DNA from: Gemmatimonadaceae bacterium
GTDB taxonomy: Bacteria; Gemmatimonadota; Gemmatimonadetes; Gemmatimonadales; Gemmatimonadaceae
Length of the DNA: 16,649 nt
Direction: 5' to 3'
NCBI GenBank assembly: GCA_013816695.1
Contig: JACDDZ010000011.1
Location: 1 to 16,649, forward strand
Under the pieces are notes generated by a model, which worked only from the letters and a program-made list of their open reading frames with translations, searched no databases and was not told the origin of the DNA. Below, one piece after another: positions 14,193 to 16,649 of the stretch (the stretch's first letter is position 1; every line of letters begins with the position of its first letter). A program made the translations under genes and the position numbers.

Positions 14193-14911
14193 GCAGGAAG
14201 CGCATCCTGGCCGGCGTCGACGATCAACAGTTCGGATGTAAAATCCAGTCTCAGCTGGCTCACGCGCACGAAGCTGCGGCGGTGATGAACTGTGATGCCC
14301 AATGCATCGAGGCCGGCAATGTGATCGGGGACCGTATAGCCTGCGTTCCGCTCCCAAGCGTAACCGGGATGCTTCACCGCAAGTCTTGTCATGAGCTCGT
14401 CGCGGCAGACTTTGGCCAGGATGGATGCGCATGCAATGCTGAAACAGCGCGCATCACCATGCACTACAGCCGTATGGGCAACCGGCAGTGAGCGCATCGT
14501 CTTTCCATCGATTACTACATGATCAGGCCGGACTTTGAGACGGGAAAGTGCGCGGTGCATTGCCAACGCGCTCGCCTGGTAGATGTTCAGTCGCTCGATC
14601 TCGCGCACCGACGCGGCGCCGAGCGCGTAGGCTACAGCATGCGTGCGGATTTTCTCTGCGAGCTTTACACGCTCTTTGGCGGTGAGCTTCTTGGAGTCGT
14701 CCACGCCCCTTATCGCTCGCTCGTCTGGCGGCATTATCACGGCGCACGCCACGACCGGTCCGGCTATCGGTCCGCGACCGACTTCATCGACGCCGGCGAG
14801 CATCGGACCATTTTCAGCGCGAAGGTCGCGCTCGATTTTGGTCCAGCGCGAATAGCGCGGGACCTTTTTCTTCACCCGCGATAGCCCGCCCGGTTCTTCG
14901 GTGGCGGTCAT
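14189..14911 (-). CDS. rnhB: Ribonuclease HII
   Basis: RNase HII cleaves the RNA strand of RNA/DNA hybrids and removes single ribonucleotides from DNA. The catalytic DEDD residues are present: Asp42-Glu43 in [12 protein letters not shown], Asp135 in VVIDGK and Asp153 in [18 protein letters not shown], with the conserved RD (170-171) after it. The spacing 135 to 153 equals the E. coli 108 to 126. Residues 1-35 are a basic N-terminal extension ([18 protein letters not shown]) of the kind many RNase HII proteins carry. The 240-residue length is slightly long. The ATG lies 16 bases after the rplS stop, with no good Shine-Dalgarno sequence, so re-initiation is possible. The gene is commonly found near rplS; the link to purE through a four-base overlap is less usual. 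Confidence 0.97.
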   Translation of the reverse strand: MTATEEPGGLSRVKKKVPRYSRWTKIERDLRAENGPMLAGVDEVGRGPIAGPVVACAVIMPPDERAIRGVDDSKKLTAKERVKLAEKIRTHAVAYALGAASVREIERLNIYQASALAMHRALSRLKVRPDHVVIDGKTMRSLPVAHTAVVHGDARCFSIACASILAKVCRDELMTRLAVKHPGYAWERNAGYTVPDHIAGLDALGITVHHRRSFVRVSQLRLDFTSELLIVDAGQDALPA

Positions 14912-14927
14912 TTCGCGGGGTCGATTG

Positions 14928-15296
14928 TCAGGACTCGTCGGTCTGTGCTGCGCGCACCTTGCGCTCTTTGATGCGCGTTGCCTTGCCGGTCAGGTGCCTG
15001 AGATAGTAAAGCTTCGCACGGCGAACACGGCCACGGCGCGCAACAATTACTCCTGCAAGCATGGGGCTGTGCACTGGGAAGATTCTCTCTACGCCAATTC
15101 CGCTGGAAATCTTGCGAACCGTAAAGGTCTCGCTGACACCGGATCCACGACGGGCAATGCAGACGCCTTCAAAGGCCTGAACGCGCTCTTTTTCGCCTTC
15201 CTTTACGCGAACGTTGACACGAAGCGTGTCGCCGGCGCGGAAAGCTGGAATGTCACTGCGGAGCCACTGCTTTTCGGTTTCGGAAAAAATATGCAT
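14928..15296 (-). CDS. rplS: 50S ribosomal protein L19
   Basis: L19 sits at the interface of the 30S and 50S subunits. The 122-residue sequence matches the family throughout: [19 protein letters not shown] (16-34), [15 protein letters not shown] (37-51), [20 protein letters not shown] (55-74), and [25 protein letters not shown] (76-100). It ends in the expected basic tail ([15 protein letters not shown]). The start is ATG at 15296; upstream bases contain only a weak AGAG at about nine bases. The gene is separated from trmD by 86 bases containing a strong promoter-like sequence, so it can be transcribed apart from rimM-trmD. It is followed by rnhB on the same transcript. Confidence 0.98.
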   Translation of the reverse strand: MHIFSETEKQWLRSDIPAFRAGDTLRVNVRVKEGEKERVQAFEGVCIARRGSGVSETFTVRKISSGIGVERIFPVHSPMLAGVIVARRGRVRRAKLYYLRHLTGKATRIKERKVRAAQTDES

Positions 15297-15352
15297 ATGA
15301 AATACTCTGGGCGTGGATCGCCTGGGAGGTGTAAAGTCGTGTGTAGCCTTGA

Positions 15353-15381
15353 ATTATAGCATTCTGAGGCCTTAACAACAA
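15353..15381 (-). promoter_or_regulatory. Candidate sigma-70 promoter for rplS-rnhB-purEK-marC
   Basis: On the minus strand a perfect TATAAT (15353-15358) is preceded by 17 bases and TTGTTG (15376-15381, three of six matches to TTGACA). A start point near 15346 would leave a leader of about 50 bases before the rplS ATG. It lies in the only intergenic gap of this housekeeping cluster. No convincing trmD terminator was seen, so read-through is also likely. Confidence 0.6.
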
Positions 15382-15382
15382 G

Positions 15383-16054
15383 CTACTGCGACGGGGGCCG
15401 GCCACGAGTCTTTGTAAGCCGCTTCCCCTCCTCCTCGCGCCATTTAGCGATTTTGGCATGGTCCCCGGAAAGGAGGATCTCCGGCACCCCGAAACCTCGA
15501 AAGTCGGGCGGCCGCGTATAGCTCGGCGCCGAGATTCCCCGGTCGAAAAAAGAGTCCGACCGGGCACTGTCCAGGTCCGACATCGCCCCGGGGAGGAGCC
15601 TCACCGTAGCGTCGATCACTGCCAGCGCCGCGGGCTCGCCACCACTTAAAACGAAATCTCCCAGCGACATCTCCTCAGTGGCCAGATGATCCGCCACCCT
15701 CTGGTCAACATCCTTGTAGTGCCCACACAGAATGGTCAGCTCATCGCCCTCCGAAAAACGAATCGCATCTGCATGCGAAAATTGCCGGCCACGGGCTGAC
15801 ATCAATACGATCGGAGCTCTGGCTCCGAGTGACTCTACCGCCTCAAAGAAGGGAGCTGGCTTCATCACCATGCCCGCTCCGCCGCCGTACGGAGCATCAT
15901 CGACAGTACGATGCTTGTCATGAGTGTAGTCCCGCAGGTCCACAAGATTGTACCTGACGCTTCCCGCCGCCGATGCACGCGACGGAATGCTCAGCGACAA
16001 CGGCCCCTGAAAGAACTCCGGAAAGATCGTGACGACATTGATTTTGAGCGGCAT
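15383..16054 (-). CDS. trmD: tRNA (guanine-N1)-methyltransferase
   Basis: TrmD uses S-adenosylmethionine to make m1G37 next to the anticodon, preventing frameshifting. The 223-residue protein has the deep trefoil-knot SPOUT motifs: VDLRDYTHDKHRTVDDAPYGGGAGM at 38-62, LCGHYKDVDQRV at 109-120, and SLGDFVLSGGEPAALAVIDA at 130-149. Arg152 and Asp167 stand 15 residues apart, like the catalytic Arg154 and Asp169 of H. influenzae TrmD. The motif GHYKDVDQR replaces the gammaproteobacterial GRYEGVDER; a GHYKGIDQR form exists in other phyla, so this is lineage variation rather than damage. The ATG overlaps the rimM stop by one base (TGATG). rimM-trmD-rplS is the widespread ribosome-maturation gene order. 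Confidence 0.97.
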   Translation of the reverse strand: MPLKINVVTIFPEFFQGPLSLSIPSRASAAGSVRYNLVDLRDYTHDKHRTVDDAPYGGGAGMVMKPAPFFEAVESLGARAPIVLMSARGRQFSHADAIRFSEGDELTILCGHYKDVDQRVADHLATEEMSLGDFVLSGGEPAALAVIDATVRLLPGAMSDLDSARSDSFFDRGISAPSYTRPPDFRGFGVPEILLSGDHAKIAKWREEEGKRLTKTRGRPPSQ

Positions 16055-16611
16055 CAGGAGATTAAGTCTACGCCTTCACCGAGGGTGAGGACACGGCGTT
16101 CCATGTCCGCATGCGCGATGACTTCAGGGCGGTATGGAAGCAGCGAGTCACCGCTCTCACTGCGAATCTCGAGCATCAATCCCTGCGGAAGTTCATAAAA
16201 TCCGGTGACCTTCCCCACTTCCTCGTGGGCGGAGTTCTCTACCGCCACCCCGATGAGATCGTGGAGATACACCTCGTTTTCGCCCGGCGGATCCAACTCG
16301 GAACGCGGGGCAAGCAAATACCTTCCGCGCCACTTTTCGGCGTCCGTCCTATCATTGACTCCTTCCACGATCACCAGCCACCCACCCTTGAATGGTCTCG
16401 ACCTCGTGATAGTGAGCTCGATAGGACCGTCTCCGTGCATTCCCCGCGGGCGGGGCAAAACGTCCCCGGTTGCGGTGCCGGCAATAAGCCGCCGGCCTGC
16501 GGAAAATGTCTTCTCTCCGGAGTCGCTGAGGGATTCGACGAGTAATTCGCCTTTGATTCCCTGCGCTTTGCGGACTTTTCCGACAATTACGAGATCGATC
16601 TCGGAAACCAT
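16054..16611 (-). CDS. rimM: 16S rRNA processing protein RimM
   Basis: RimM is a 30S assembly factor that binds ribosomal protein S19 and the 16S head region. The N-terminal RimM barrel has VIVGKVRKAQGIKGELLVES (residues 8-27), a form of the G-x-I/V-x-x-x-H-G-x-x-G-E motif with Ala-Gln instead of the usual His-Gly. The C-terminal PRC-barrel domain includes EVYLHDLIGVAV (112-123), VGKVTGFYELPQGLMLEI (132-149) and PYRPEVIAHADMERRVL (158-174). At 185 residues its length is normal. The start is ATG at 16611; no strong Shine-Dalgarno sequence is visible. The frame is open upstream to the window edge (12 codons) without another good start. It overlaps trmD by one base. rpsP would normally precede it but lies beyond the window. 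Confidence 0.95.
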   Translation of the reverse strand: MVSEIDLVIVGKVRKAQGIKGELLVESLSDSGEKTFSAGRRLIAGTATGDVLPRPRGMHGDGPIELTITRSRPFKGGWLVIVEGVNDRTDAEKWRGRYLLAPRSELDPPGENEVYLHDLIGVAVENSAHEEVGKVTGFYELPQGLMLEIRSESGDSLLPYRPEVIAHADMERRVLTLGEGVDLIS

Positions 16612-16649
16612 GCTCAGTACACTAATTAGAGTTGGTAAACTGAAGACAG
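16612..16649. other. Upstream flank of rimM at the window edge
   Basis: Thirty-eight bases remain before the edge. They contain short stops in two minus-strand frames and no recognisable gene end or promoter box. By common gene order an rpsP gene should lie just beyond, but nothing here proves it. Confidence 0.3.

Noticed and set aside
14193..14432. 80-residue N-terminal extension of PurE
   Set aside because: It is Arg-rich shadow sequence inside rnhB; class I PurE starts just before its GSKSDW motif, and ATG 14192 overlaps the rnhB stop in the usual ATGA manner.

Overview
The window reads as chromosome from a moderately GC-rich, didermic bacterium. My best guess is Gemmatimonadota or a close relative. 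This is inference from the gene mix: an ECF sigma operon with paired DUF4097 proteins, a KaiC-like ATPase next to a soluble histidine kinase, and an EncFtn-type ferritin. No rRNA or other phylogenetic marker was compared. Nearly everything lies on the minus strand, so the biological order runs from the right edge to the left edge. The only plus-strand gene I accept is a small ORF at 422-688. There is no CRISPR array, insertion sequence, integrase or phage gene, and no gene-free stretch exceeds about 110 bases.

Right end (16.6-12 kb), housekeeping: rimM-trmD (ribosome and tRNA maturation) overlap by one base. A strong promoter-like sequence follows, then rplS, rnhB, purE, purK and a MarC-family membrane protein. 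rnhB-purE, purE-purK and purK-marC each overlap by four bases, so ribosome, RNA/DNA hybrid repair and purine synthesis genes appear translationally coupled.

Middle (11.9-5.9 kb), accessory: an ECF sigma factor, its zinc-binding membrane anti-sigma factor, two secreted DUF4097 repeat proteins, a secreted TPR protein and a CopD-like multi-pass membrane protein lie head to tail with overlapping or nearly touching ends. This is probably an envelope-sensing regulon controlling itself. A small protein of unknown function, an encapsulated-ferritin-like protein without a visible cargo peptide, and a tRNA-Lys(TTT) follow.

Left end (5.8 kb to edge), signalling and membrane: an unrecognised 169-residue protein, a double-domain KaiC-like ATPase and a soluble PAS-GAF histidine kinase form a tight three-gene operon, a plausible KaiC-to-kinase relay. 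Beyond it lie a 47-residue lmo0937-type membrane protein, an MFS transporter, a small unknown plus-strand gene meeting the transporter tail to tail, and the N-terminal 140 residues of a VanX/DdpX-type D-Ala-D-Ala dipeptidase running off the edge.

Points most worth a second look: the KaiC/kinase operon, where PAS-like sequence precedes the first usable kinase start and the KaiC-like protein has lost some catalytic and phosphorylation residues; the paired DUF4097 proteins, each with its own version of an 18-residue repeat; and the EncFtn protein without an obvious encapsulin tag.
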